Positions 46,606-56,173 of a DNA stretch of 64,000 nt are shown in pieces. The stretch is taken from assembly GCF_036492835.1 (NCBI RefSeq), contig NZ_AP025318.1:124001-188000 (forward strand), written 5' to 3'. Made by a program: the position numbers and the translations under genes. Within the stretch, counting starts at the first letter, position 1. Every line of letters begins with the position of its first letter. The notes beneath the pieces are model-generated. The model was not told where the DNA came from and searched no databases. It saw only the letters and a list, made by a program, of their open reading frames with translations. This stretch comes from Fulvitalea axinellae (GTDB lineage: Bacteria > Bacteroidota > Bacteroidia > Cytophagales > Cyclobacteriaceae).

Positions 46606-49600
46606 ATGAAAACACGCTTACTCTTCATAATGGCGTTATCGTTTATTATGAGTCCCGTTTTCTCTCAGAATAAACAAGAGAGAACGGCTGTTGACCGTCC
46701 GCTTTCCTATAGGATTTCCGAGGATTGGATGGAAGTGTTAAAGAATCAACTGGATGGCGAAAATTGGAGATTTAAAAGTGCTGACGAATTGTTGAAACGG
46801 AAAGAATCCCCCCGTTTCAAAAAAGGCAACGAAAACCACGTTCACATGATGGGAAACGCCGAAATGGAATATCATATCCAACATTTCGGCACTACTGACA
46901 AAAACTCATTTCGTCATGCTTGGCGTTGTGCGTCCTTGGATATCGTTGACTTTAGGGGCAACAACCTAAAAGGCGAGTTACTTGATGATCCGATCTGGAC
47001 ATATAAAAGTAAAAGCGGGAGTTATACTTACGAGTCGGGACGTTTTAATCCTGTAACTGAGTTTCTTTTCAGTCATAATCAAATCAGCAAGGTTACCGTA
47101 AAATTATACGGACAAGGAAGCCCCTCAACAGATTATGTAAAAAAAGTCGCCTTTGACCACAACGGTCTGGAAACGTTCGAGCCTCCCTACCCTAGCGAGG
47201 GCAATGTAGGGTACCGCGGTATCTATAACCTTCAGTTACAAAACAACAAGATCCGGACGCTTGACCGACTCAAATGGGAAGACCATCGGATATGGGACCG
47301 GGATTTCAGCAACTGGAAAAAGGGCGACATCCAATATTATGGATTCACCCCCCACTTGGTGATGAAAGCCGATACCTTTAGGATCGAAAATAATTATTTG
47401 AACTTTGAACAGCTCAAATATCTCAAAAGTCTCACGGATGGGTCTCGTAGCCGCGGTAGCGAACCGAGCCCTAATCCTGATTTCCAGTTTATTTACTTCC
47501 CGCAAAAAGCCTTGGGCGAGGAAATCCCTGAAAGAACTGTCAACGCCGGCGAGGCTATCGAGCTGGAATTCAGCTTACCCGACGACGAAAATAAATACCG
47601 CTGGGAACTTAACGGCGAAGAGATCCCTCTTTCCGAAGGCAAGGACTACCGCTTCATTATGGACAGTGAGCAAGCCGGTGTATACCGTTGCTTGGTAACA
47701 AACGAAGCCCTGCCAAAACTAACGGTTAAGAGTACGGATTTCGCCGTATTCATGAGTAAGGATGGTAACAAAGCCCCTACCGATATCAGCATCACAAACA
47801 ACCATATGCCTCCATACGCTTTCCGTTGGGCAGTGGTTGGAGACTTGATCAGCGAGGACCCTGACGGAGACAAAGTGTTTTTCAGACTTGTCGGAGATAT
47901 GGACGGAAACAATTCCAGCTTCCGGATCAAAGACGGCAGAACACTCGTAAGTTCGGAAGAACTGTTCAATCATCACTTCCTGACAGAATATCGGATTACG
48001 GTAGAGGCCTATGACGTTTACGGTGGAAAATTCCAGAAAGAACTCGTAATCCAGCGAGGCAACCCCACCACCAACCCGCCGACAAATTTTGTGATGACCA
48101 ATGTGACCATCGACGAAAACAAAATTGGCGAGGTGGGTCAACTTAAGCTCTCGGGCGTGAAAGACGGAACTTTCGGATTTTCGCTTCCTGAAGCCTTGGA
48201 CAACAGGTTTTTCACCATTGAGGGCGAGATGCTGAAAACGAAAATTCCGCTCAATTACGAAGTTCAACGCTACTACAATATCAGGGTGAACGCTTCCAGC
48301 ACTGACGGATCACTCACCATACCGAAAGATTTCCGCATCGAAGCCCTGAACATCAATGACGCTCCTCGCGAACTGGTGATTTCTACCAACAGAATAGAGG
48401 TAGGCAAACGGAAAGGCACCTACATCGGTACACTTGTGGCCACAGATGACGATCCCGAGGACATTAACTTCAAGTACGAAATAGTCTCGAACGATTTTGT
48501 GGTTGACAATAATGTGCAAATCAAAAACAAGCGTAAGTTCTTGGATTCCGATATCGGTGACAAAACCCTGCGCGTGACCGTAACCGACCCGCACGGCGCA
48601 AAAACCGAGTTGCCGGTGATTATACAAGTCGTTCCTGTCCCTACCGAGGGTCCTTCTATCCTGATCAACAACAACAGCATTCAGGAAAACAAGACCGGGA
48701 TTGTCGGCGCTTTCTCGGTTGACCAAGGTGGCGAATACGCCTATTCGTTGGTTTCCGGCGACGGTGCGCAACACAACAGCAAGTTCGAGATCGACGGCAA
48801 AAGCCTGAAAATTAAGTCCGAGGCCGATTACGAAGGCGAGAATATTATGATGATTCGCGTCAAGGCCGAAGGGGCGAAAACTATCGAACAAAAATTCGTC
48901 ATCCACATCCAGAACGTTAACGAAGCGCCGGAAACACTTGGACTCAACAACTTCCAGATCAAGGCAACCGACGCCATAGGCACGGATGTCGCCAAACTGA
49001 TTCTCAAAGACATTGACGGCGACCGCGGAAGCTTCAAACTCGAAGACAAGCATGACGCCGCATACTTCAAGATTGAAGGCGACAGGCTCATTCTCAATAA
49101 AACCGTGGATAAAACCGCCTTTGTAATCAGCATCATTGGCTCGGATGGAGAATACTCTGTCGACAAGGAATTTGCCATCATCTCTGACTTTGATTCAGGC
49201 GATAAAACCGAGGCAAGAATTTTCGCTTGGAACGATTTCAGTATTCCGGCAGGAAAATCTATCGAATTGACAGCCGAAACCAATTCCGATGGCGCTTTGA
49301 CTTATCAAATCGTTTCGGGCGCCGAGTTTGCGACTTTGAACGGCTCAACTCTAAATGGTGTCAAAAAAGGAACTGTAGAAATCAAGGCCATAGTCGCCGG
49401 GACGGATAAATTTGCCCAATCTTCGAAAACCATAACGGTCAGCGTACTGGAAGAAGGCAGTAAACAAACAGCCACGATTTCAGATTGGGAAAACCTAAAC
49501 GCCATCACCGGCGAAGTGATGACTTTGGGCGCGTATTCCGACTCCGACGGTAAAATCACTTATGAAATCGTAGCGGGTGCGGAATTCGTAACTATCGAGA

Positions 49601-50499
49601 AAAACAAACTTACGGCCGTCAAAGCCGGAGTCGCTACAGTAAAAGCTTCTGTTGCGGAAACCGATAATTACCTCTCTGCGGAAAAAACCATAGAAGTGAC
49701 GATTAACGCAAAAGGCGAACTGATTCCCGCCGTTATTTCAAACTTCTCCTTCGAATCCGCAATTCCGCTCTCTCAAGGGACATTGACCTTGGGCGCTTAT
49801 TCTAATTCGGACGCCAAAATCGAATATCAGATTACTAGAGGAGCCGAATTGGCTTCCATTAACGGCTCTTTGCTCACTTTAGTCAAAGATGGAGAAATTA
49901 GCGTTAGGGCATATGTAAACGCAACAGAGAAATACACCGCCGCAGAAATGTCGGTAAATATTACGCTTCTCAAAGACGGAGACCTTATCGCTACCGAAAT
50001 CCTGGGTCTTGAAGATATCGATATCAACGAGAACTCTCCAAGTTTCGCATTGTCCGGTTATTCCGAGTCGCCTTCCAAGATCAAATATGAGATCGTCCAA
50101 GGCGAAGGTGTGGTTGAAATTGACGGAGTCAATGTTCGTCCTCTTAAAGCCGGATTGGCCAGTATCAAAGCCAGCGTTGATCCGCACAAATTATATAAAG
50201 CCGCAGAAAAAGTGATCGTGTTGCGCGTGCACACGGTTACCAATGTCGAAGACAGTTCGAATTCGATCGAAATGTACCCGAACCCGACCAGTGGCATACT
50301 GAACATCAACTCCTATAATGCCAAAGGCAAGACTGAAGTTATAATCTATTCTAACTCAGGAACCGAGCTTATTCGTAAATCCGAAGACTCAGCCAATGGA
50401 GAGATAAGCGTTGATCTGGAATCATTGCCTTCCGGGATCTACAATGTCAAGATCGTCACGGAAAAAGGCCTGTGGACCAAAAAGCTTATTAAGAAATAA
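46606..50499 (+). CDS. Giant T9SS-secreted surface protein with cadherin-like and Ig-like repeats (copy 1)
   Basis: A 1,297-residue protein with signal peptide (MSPVFSQ). Order of modules: a degenerate leucine-rich part (about 40-290: LDIVDFRGNNLKGEL, TEFLFSHNQISKVTV, VAFDHNGLETFEPP, LQLQNNKIRTLDRL); an Ig-like domain (about 300-380: YRWELNGEEIPLS, AGVYRCLVTN); and five cadherin-like repeats (about 385-865, with ISEDPDGDKVFF, ATDDDPEDINFKYE, LKDIDGDRGSF). Four Ig/Big-like repeats of about 80 residues follow (FSIPAGKSIEL..., LGAYSDSDGKITYEI...). The T9SS type A sorting domain (IEMYPNPTSGILNI ... SGIYNVKIV ... KLIKK) is at the end. The role is probably adhesion; calcium binding by the cadherin-like part is plausible. 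Confidence 0.88.
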   Translation: MKTRLLFIMALSFIMSPVFSQNKQERTAVDRPLSYRISEDWMEVLKNQLDGENWRFKSADELLKRKESPRFKKGNENHVHMMGNAEMEYHIQHFGTTDKNSFRHAWRCASLDIVDFRGNNLKGELLDDPIWTYKSKSGSYTYESGRFNPVTEFLFSHNQISKVTVKLYGQGSPSTDYVKKVAFDHNGLETFEPPYPSEGNVGYRGIYNLQLQNNKIRTLDRLKWEDHRIWDRDFSNWKKGDIQYYGFTPHLVMKADTFRIENNYLNFEQLKYLKSLTDGSRSRGSEPSPNPDFQFIYFPQKALGEEIPERTVNAGEAIELEFSLPDDENKYRWELNGEEIPLSEGKDYRFIMDSEQAGVYRCLVTNEALPKLTVKSTDFAVFMSKDGNKAPTDISITNNHMPPYAFRWAVVGDLISEDPDGDKVFFRLVGDMDGNNSSFRIKDGRTLVSSEELFNHHFLTEYRITVEAYDVYGGKFQKELVIQRGNPTTNPPTNFVMTNVTIDENKIGEVGQLKLSGVKDGTFGFSLPEALDNRFFTIEGEMLKTKIPLNYEVQRYYNIRVNASSTDGSLTIPKDFRIEALNINDAPRELVISTNRIEVGKRKGTYIGTLVATDDDPEDINFKYEIVSNDFVVDNNVQIKNKRKFLDSDIGDKTLRVTVTDPHGAKTELPVIIQVVPVPTEGPSILINNNSIQENKTGIVGAFSVDQGGEYAYSLVSGDGAQHNSKFEIDGKSLKIKSEADYEGENIMMIRVKAEGAKTIEQKFVIHIQNVNEAPETLGLNNFQIKATDAIGTDVAKLILKDIDGDRGSFKLEDKHDAAYFKIEGDRLILNKTVDKTAFVISIIGSDGEYSVDKEFAIISDFDSGDKTEARIFAWNDFSIPAGKSIELTAETNSDGALTYQIVSGAEFATLNGSTLNGVKKGTVEIKAIVAGTDKFAQSSKTITVSVLEEGSKQTATISDWENLNAITGEVMTLGAYSDSDGKITYEIVAGAEFVTIEKNKLTAVKAGVATVKASVAETDNYLSAEKTIEVTINAKGELIPAVISNFSFESAIPLSQGTLTLGAYSNSDAKIEYQITRGAELASINGSLLTLVKDGEISVRAYVNATEKYTAAEMSVNITLLKDGDLIATEILGLEDIDINENSPSFALSGYSESPSKIKYEIVQGEGVVEIDGVNVRPLKAGLASIKASVDPHKLYKAAEKVIVLRVHTVTNVEDSSNSIEMYPNPTSGILNINSYNAKGKTEVIIYSNSGTELIRKSEDSANGEISVDLESLPSGIYNVKIVTEKGLWTKKLIKK

Positions 50500-50610
50500 G
50501 TCAAGCATCAAACCTCGGTTCTGAGCATGGATATCTCTATTTAAACACCTCAAAACCAAGAGGTAAGATGCTTTTAAAACCCAAACAGGATTATTCACCC
50601 ATGACATCCA

Positions 50611-50644
50611 CGACAGGGTTACGCAACATTGCGTAATCCTGTCG
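50611..50644. repeat. Near-perfect 16-bp hairpin between the giant genes
   Basis: CGACAGGGTTACGCAA (50611-50626) faces TTGCGTAATCCTGTCG (50629-50644), 15 of 16 positions paired. No T-tract follows, so it may be an RNA stabiliser, an operator or a weak terminator. The rest of the 289-base gap between the two genes shows no gene. Confidence 0.6.
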
Positions 50645-50788
50645 CTCTCTTCGAATTATGCTTGCTAGCGCCCCTATGTACTCAACAAGGCAAACGTTAT
50701 TGTCCTTTTTTTAACGAATTCGTTTTGGCACAATTTGGCTTGGGACCAAGGTCGCTAAACAATGCGCACGTAACTATCCAACATATAT

Positions 50789-53700
50789 ATGAAAAAGCAT
50801 TTACTGACCGGAATCCTGCTGTTTTTGATATCAGCTTCCGGATTCGCACAAACGGAAACCTATGATTATCCCCTCTCCCCAAAGATATCGGAGGATTGGT
50901 TAAACTTACTTAAGTCCCAACTTGATGGCGACAACTGGCACTATAAATCCGCCAATGACTTACTCAAAAGGACACAGTCCCCTCGTTTTATAAAAGGGAA
51001 TATAAAAGGCCAAGATGTTGTCAATTTTCCTGATGATGACACTCGAAGACCTTCCTCACTCGCTATTGTTGATCTTAGAAACAATAACCTAGCGGGTGAA
51101 ATGTTAGGCACGCCTGGCGAATATATTTGGACTTATGACAGTCATGGTTACGAACAGGGCCGTTTCTACGCCAAAACTGAATTCCTTTTTAGTCACAACC
51201 GAATCAGTAAAGTGACAGCAAGACTATATGGTCAAGGCATGTCACAACAGAATGTAAAGAAAGTAGCTCTTGACCACAATGGCTTGGAAACATTCGAACC
51301 TCCTTACCCTGATGAGGGAAATGTCGGGTATCGGGGTATTTATGTTCTTCAATTAAACAACAATAATATAAGGGAGCTCGACCGCCTCAAATGGGAAGAT
51401 CATAGAATTTGGGATCAGAATTTCAGTAACTGGAAAAAAGGTGATATCCAATATTACGGTCGGACACCTCACCTTACCATGCACGCCGATACGTTCAGGA
51501 TTGACAATAATTACCTGAACTTCAAACAACTCATATATCTGAAGAGCCTCTCCGACGGATCCCGTTTCCGAAGCGCAGATAGACCACCCAATCCGGACTT
51601 TCAGTTTATTTATTCTCCCCAAAAAGCTTTGGGTGAAGATGTACCCGAAAGAACTGTCAATGGTGGCGAAGCCGTAGATCTCGCCTTTAGCTTGCCTGAC
51701 GATGAAAACAAGTACCGTTGGGAACTCAACGGCGAGGAAATTCCGCTTTCCGAAGGCAAGGACTACCGCTTCATTATGGACAGTGAACAAGCCGGCGTTT
51801 ACCGTTGCCTCGTCACCAACGAATCCCTTCCTGAGCTTACGATCAAGAGTAAAGACATCGCCGTTTTTATACACAAAGACGGAAACCAAGCGCCTACTGA
51901 TATCAGCCTCACCAACAACCATATGCCACCTCACGCATTTCGTTGGGCGGTTGTCGGCGATCTACTCAGTGAAGACCCTGACGGAGACAAAGTGTTTTTC
52001 CGCCTTGTCGGCGATATGGACGGTCATAATTCCAGCTTCCGGATCAAAGACGGCAGAACACTCGTAAGTTCGGAAGAACTGTTCAATCATCACTTCCTGA
52101 CAGAATATCGGATCACGGTTGAAGCTTATGACGTTTACGGCGGAAAATTCCAGAAAGAACTCGTTATCCAGCGAGGGAACCCTACCACAAACCCGCCGAC
52201 AAACTTTGTGATGACCAACGTTACGATCAACGAAAACGAAATCGGTGACGTAGGCCAACTCAAGCTCTCGGGCGTAAAAGACGGGACTTTCGGGTTTTCG
52301 CTCCCTGAAGCTCTTGACAACAGGTTTTTCTCTATCGAAGGCGATATTTTGAAAACAAAAATACCGCTCAATTACGAGACACAGCGCTACTACAATATCA
52401 GGGTCAACGCTTCCAGTACCGACGGATCACTCACTATTCCGAAAGATTTCCGCATTGAAGCTTTGGACATCAATGACGCTCCCCGCGAACTGGTACTTTC
52501 CACTAACAGGATCGAAGTCGGGAAGCGAAAAGGTACTTATATCGGAACTTTGGTCGCCACAGATGATGACCCGGAAGATATCGACTTCAAATACGAAATC
52601 GTCTCGAACGACTTTGTGGTGGACAACAAGGTCCAGATCAAAAACAAACGCAAATTCCTGGCTTCCGACATTGGAGACAAAACCCTGAGGGTTACCGTAA
52701 CCGACCCGCACGGAGCAAAAACCGAGTTGCCGGTAATTGTACAGGTAGTTCCCGTACCTACAGAAGGGCCAGTAATCCTGATCAATAATAACAGCATTCA
52801 GGAGAACAAAACCGGAACCGTCGGCACTTTGTCCGTAGATCAGGGCGGCGAATACGCCTATACACTGATCCCTGGCGAAGGCGCGCAACATAACAGCAAA
52901 TTCGAAATCGACGGAAAAAGCCTGAAGCTTAAGTCAGAAGCCAATTACGAAGGCGAAAATCTTATGATGATTCGCATCAAGGCCGAAGGCGATAAGAATA
53001 TCGAACAAAATTTCGTAATCCATATCCAGAACGTCAACGAAGCGCCTGAAAATCTGGGACTCAGTAATTTCAAAATCGCCTCCTCCGATCCTATCGGAAC
53101 TGAGATAGCCCAAATTATACTCAAAGATATAGATGGCGATCGAGGGAGTTTCAAACTTCAAGACAAGCACGACGCCGTTTATTTTAAGGTAGAGGGAGAC
53201 AAATTGCTGGTAAACAAAACTATCGACAAATCCACATTCGTTGTCAGCCTTGTCGGCTCGGACGGGGAATACTCCGTAACCAAAGAATTCGCCTTGGCCT
53301 CAGATTTCACCACGGGCGAAAAAACCGAAGCCAGAGTGTTTGCTTGGAACGATTTCAGCATCTCCGCCGGCGAATCGATCACACTTAACGCCGAGACCAA
53401 CTCCGACGGCGCCTTGACATACCAAATAGTATCCGGCGCCGAATTCGCCACGCTTGGAGAGAACGCTACACTTACAGCCGTCAAGAAAGGCGTTGTAGAG
53501 ATCAAGGCGACAGTTGCGGGCACAGGTACTTATTCGCAGGCTTCCAAAACAATAACCATAAACGTACTCGAAGCCAATGCCAGGCAAAAAGCGACAATCT
53601 CGGATTGGGGAAATATCGGGACTACCGTAGGCGATGTAATCACATTAGGCGCCTATTCTAATTCGGACGGAAAGGTTTCCTATGAAGTGATCTCCGGAAA

Positions 53701-54616
53701 CGAGTTTGTTACTCTGGAGAAAAACAAACTTACGGCTGTCAAAGCTGGCGCCGCCCAAATCAAAGCGTCGGTTGAGGCAACCGAAAACTATCTCGCCGTC
53801 GAGCAGACCATTGAGGTGTCGGTTACCGCCCAGGGAGAACTGGTACCCGCTATCATCACAAATTTTGAAAGCAGAGCCATCCAGTTTTCAGATGGTACTT
53901 TCTCACTTAGCGGATACACCAATTCAACAGCCAAAGTGGAATACGAAATCATCAAAGGTGCGGAATTGGTCACCGCTAGCGGCACACTGATGACAATAAA
54001 ATCGGCCGGTAACCTGACTATTCGCGCATTTGTACCAGCGACGGAAACGCATACTTCAGCCGAGTTACAACGCGAGTTCCGTATCGTTGCGGATGGAGAA
54101 AGAATCGAAGTCGAAATTCTGGGTCTGGAAGACCTTGACATCAATGAGAATACTCCCGCTTTTGCGCTCTCCGGATATTCTGAATCTCCCGCAAAAGTCC
54201 AATACGAAATCCTCCAAGGTCAGGACGTAGCGGAAATTAACGGTGTAGCTCTTCGCCCTCTCAAAGCCGGTTTGGCAACTATTAAGGCCAGCGTTGAGGC
54301 AAATGGGCTTTACGCCGCGGCGGAAAAGGTAATCGCTATGCGCGTGCATACCGTAACCAGCGTTATGGAACCTCACAATTCCGTTATACTTTCCCCTAAC
54401 CCCGCCAGTAGCCAAGTTACCGTTAAGGCCAAAGCTCTGAATGGAAGCCTGAACGTAAGTGTATTCAGCAACTCTGGAAAAGTGTTACTAACCCAAGAAA
54501 TCAACGGAGCAACAGGCGAAATCACATTAAATGTATCTTCTATTCCAACTGGAACATATTTTATGAGAATCGTTTCTCCAACATTCTCAAAAACGATCCA
54601 GTTCGTAAAAAAATAG
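50789..54616 (+). CDS. Giant T9SS-secreted surface protein (copy 2, tandem paralogue)
   Basis: A 1,275-residue protein with signal peptide (SASGFAQ) and the same module order as copy 1: degenerate leucine-rich part, Ig-like domain, five cadherin-like repeats, four Ig/Big-like repeats and a T9SS sorting domain (VILSPNPASSQVTV ... GTYFMRIV ... IQFVKK). Identity to copy 1 is very high in the middle and low in the signal peptide, the early N-terminus and the sorting domain. An 86-base tract (52028-52113) equals copy 1 at every base. The pair arose by tandem duplication and may still exchange sequence. A terminator follows. Confidence 0.88.
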   Translation: MKKHLLTGILLFLISASGFAQTETYDYPLSPKISEDWLNLLKSQLDGDNWHYKSANDLLKRTQSPRFIKGNIKGQDVVNFPDDDTRRPSSLAIVDLRNNNLAGEMLGTPGEYIWTYDSHGYEQGRFYAKTEFLFSHNRISKVTARLYGQGMSQQNVKKVALDHNGLETFEPPYPDEGNVGYRGIYVLQLNNNNIRELDRLKWEDHRIWDQNFSNWKKGDIQYYGRTPHLTMHADTFRIDNNYLNFKQLIYLKSLSDGSRFRSADRPPNPDFQFIYSPQKALGEDVPERTVNGGEAVDLAFSLPDDENKYRWELNGEEIPLSEGKDYRFIMDSEQAGVYRCLVTNESLPELTIKSKDIAVFIHKDGNQAPTDISLTNNHMPPHAFRWAVVGDLLSEDPDGDKVFFRLVGDMDGHNSSFRIKDGRTLVSSEELFNHHFLTEYRITVEAYDVYGGKFQKELVIQRGNPTTNPPTNFVMTNVTINENEIGDVGQLKLSGVKDGTFGFSLPEALDNRFFSIEGDILKTKIPLNYETQRYYNIRVNASSTDGSLTIPKDFRIEALDINDAPRELVLSTNRIEVGKRKGTYIGTLVATDDDPEDIDFKYEIVSNDFVVDNKVQIKNKRKFLASDIGDKTLRVTVTDPHGAKTELPVIVQVVPVPTEGPVILINNNSIQENKTGTVGTLSVDQGGEYAYTLIPGEGAQHNSKFEIDGKSLKLKSEANYEGENLMMIRIKAEGDKNIEQNFVIHIQNVNEAPENLGLSNFKIASSDPIGTEIAQIILKDIDGDRGSFKLQDKHDAVYFKVEGDKLLVNKTIDKSTFVVSLVGSDGEYSVTKEFALASDFTTGEKTEARVFAWNDFSISAGESITLNAETNSDGALTYQIVSGAEFATLGENATLTAVKKGVVEIKATVAGTGTYSQASKTITINVLEANARQKATISDWGNIGTTVGDVITLGAYSNSDGKVSYEVISGNEFVTLEKNKLTAVKAGAAQIKASVEATENYLAVEQTIEVSVTAQGELVPAIITNFESRAIQFSDGTFSLSGYTNSTAKVEYEIIKGAELVTASGTLMTIKSAGNLTIRAFVPATETHTSAELQREFRIVADGERIEVEILGLEDLDINENTPAFALSGYSESPAKVQYEILQGQDVAEINGVALRPLKAGLATIKASVEANGLYAAAEKVIAMRVHTVTSVMEPHNSVILSPNPASSQVTVKAKALNGSLNVSVFSNSGKVLLTQEINGATGEITLNVSSIPTGTYFMRIVSPTFSKTIQFVKK

Positions 54617-54655
54617 GCGGTCTATCAATTTGACTTGCAAAGCAATATAAAATCT

Positions 54656-54694
54656 ACAAACCCAGAAAGCTTCTCGCTCTCTGGGTTTGTTTTT
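54656..54694 (+). terminator. Intrinsic terminator after the giant gene pair
   Basis: A perfect 11-bp stem, ACAAACCCAGA (54656-54666) with TCTGGGTTTGT (54680-54690), is followed by four further T. It lies between convergent genes and could also act on the RND operon from the other side. Confidence 0.9.
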
Positions 54695-54763
54695 AGTTAC
54701 TTATGTCTGAACCACTTTTTCCCCACCTCACGAAACGGTTTCTTTTTTGGACTCAGTCAACCC

Positions 54764-56173
54764 CTATCGCTTTCCATAATCATTCACAAGTACTCCCAAC
54801 GCTCTCTCCAATTTTGTTTGGTTTAATCTATATTCGGCTTTTGAAGTAATAAAAGTAGCGTATGCCTCTTGCCAATATGTCTGGGCGTCAAGTAAAGCCA
54901 GAATAGAAACCAGACTCACCTCATAGTTTTCTTTACTCACTCTTAGGTTTTCGTCTGCTTGCGTCAAAGAGAATTCGGCAATTTTAACCTTCTCGTAGCT
55001 TTCATTCAGGTTAAAAATTGCCTGCTTCACTTCCAAGGCGATATACTCCCGAGTCTTCTCCAAGGCCAGTTCCGATTTATTTTTCTGGAGCATATCGTAA
55101 TTCAAATCATTCCTTCTTTTGTTCCAGCGATAGATCGGTATGCTTAGCGAAGCTCCGGCGCTCCAATTAAAACCTCCTTCAGGCCTAAGTTCCGGATTTG
55201 GTCTGGCGTAATATCCACTGACACCTACGGATAAACTAGGCAGATATTTTCCCTTGGTCAGCTTTTCCGTAAGATCATGAATAGACAATTGCATGTTCAG
55301 ATAATCTATCTCCGGCCTATTACCGTTCGCCTGTTCGATATAGTCTTTGTCCGGGTCAGTTTTTTCCAACTTAACGGTAATCGAGTCCACAAAAGCGAAG
55401 GACGCATCGATATCGGCTCCCAAAATCTGATTCAACTTTATTTTACTCAATTTCAGCCGATTATTCGACCGAATAAGTTCCAGTTTCGACTCATTATGGC
55501 GGACCTGAGCCATCAACAAGTCATTTTTACTCACCACCTGCGCCTCATACCGATTCTGAATATTTTCGACCAATTGGGCCAATAACTTTTCATTCTTCTT
55601 GGCCAATATCAACAATTCTTTACTGGAAATCACATCCCAATAATCCGTGTCAATTTCCAGTGTCAAGTCATTGATTCTAATATTTTCCCTAGTCAAACCT
55701 TGTTTCTCCAAAGCCGAAAACCGGCGTTGATTGTTCCTTAGCCTGTTTCCAAGAAATAAAGGCTGATTCAGTTCCAATCCCCCTTGATAAAAATGATGGT
55801 TTGCCAAAGCCAAATCACTTCCGGGAACATATCCGACTACCATACCATCCGGGCTGATAACTGGCACGTTGCCTAATTGTATACCCTGGGCTTCGCCTAA
55901 ATATTGGTACGAACCTATTCCGTCAAGCTGCGGGAGACGGTCTTTCTTTGCAGAGCTCGCTTGTTCGCCGTAGGCTACGGTCTGTTTCTTTTCGGCCCTG
56001 AGATTTTGGTCATGTTTCCATCCCATTCGCCGGCATTTCTCAAGAGTCAACACCGTATCTTGCCCTTGGTTCAACTGAGCGAATAACGGTTGGACTCCCG
56101 TCAGCAGAAGCACCGTTGCGATAAAAGTTATTGTCTTGGCAAATCCCATCGAACGACTACTTTTTGAGTCCAT
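54764..56173 (-). CDS. TolC-family outer-membrane efflux protein
   Basis: A 469-residue outer-membrane channel with signal peptide (VQPLFAQ) and two repeats of the OEP family, each with long coiled-coil helices (NEKLLAQLVENIQNRYEAQV, LTQADENLRVSKENYEVSLV). It completes a tripartite efflux pump with the adaptor and RND proteins encoded upstream. The ATG at 56173 overlaps the RND stop by 17 bases, suggesting translational coupling; a second ATG eight codons later would avoid the overlap. Confidence 0.93.
   Translation of the reverse strand: MDSKSSRSMGFAKTITFIATVLLLTGVQPLFAQLNQGQDTVLTLEKCRRMGWKHDQNLRAEKKQTVAYGEQASSAKKDRLPQLDGIGSYQYLGEAQGIQLGNVPVISPDGMVVGYVPGSDLALANHHFYQGGLELNQPLFLGNRLRNNQRRFSALEKQGLTRENIRINDLTLEIDTDYWDVISSKELLILAKKNEKLLAQLVENIQNRYEAQVVSKNDLLMAQVRHNESKLELIRSNNRLKLSKIKLNQILGADIDASFAFVDSITVKLEKTDPDKDYIEQANGNRPEIDYLNMQLSIHDLTEKLTKGKYLPSLSVGVSGYYARPNPELRPEGGFNWSAGASLSIPIYRWNKRRNDLNYDMLQKNKSELALEKTREYIALEVKQAIFNLNESYEKVKIAEFSLTQADENLRVSKENYEVSLVSILALLDAQTYWQEAYATFITSKAEYRLNQTKLERALGVLVNDYGKR

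Noticed and set aside
48310-49053. 247-codon minus-strand frame within giant protein copy 1
   Set aside because: A matching shadow occurs at the same place in copy 2 only because the genes are paralogous; it has no independent coding signal.
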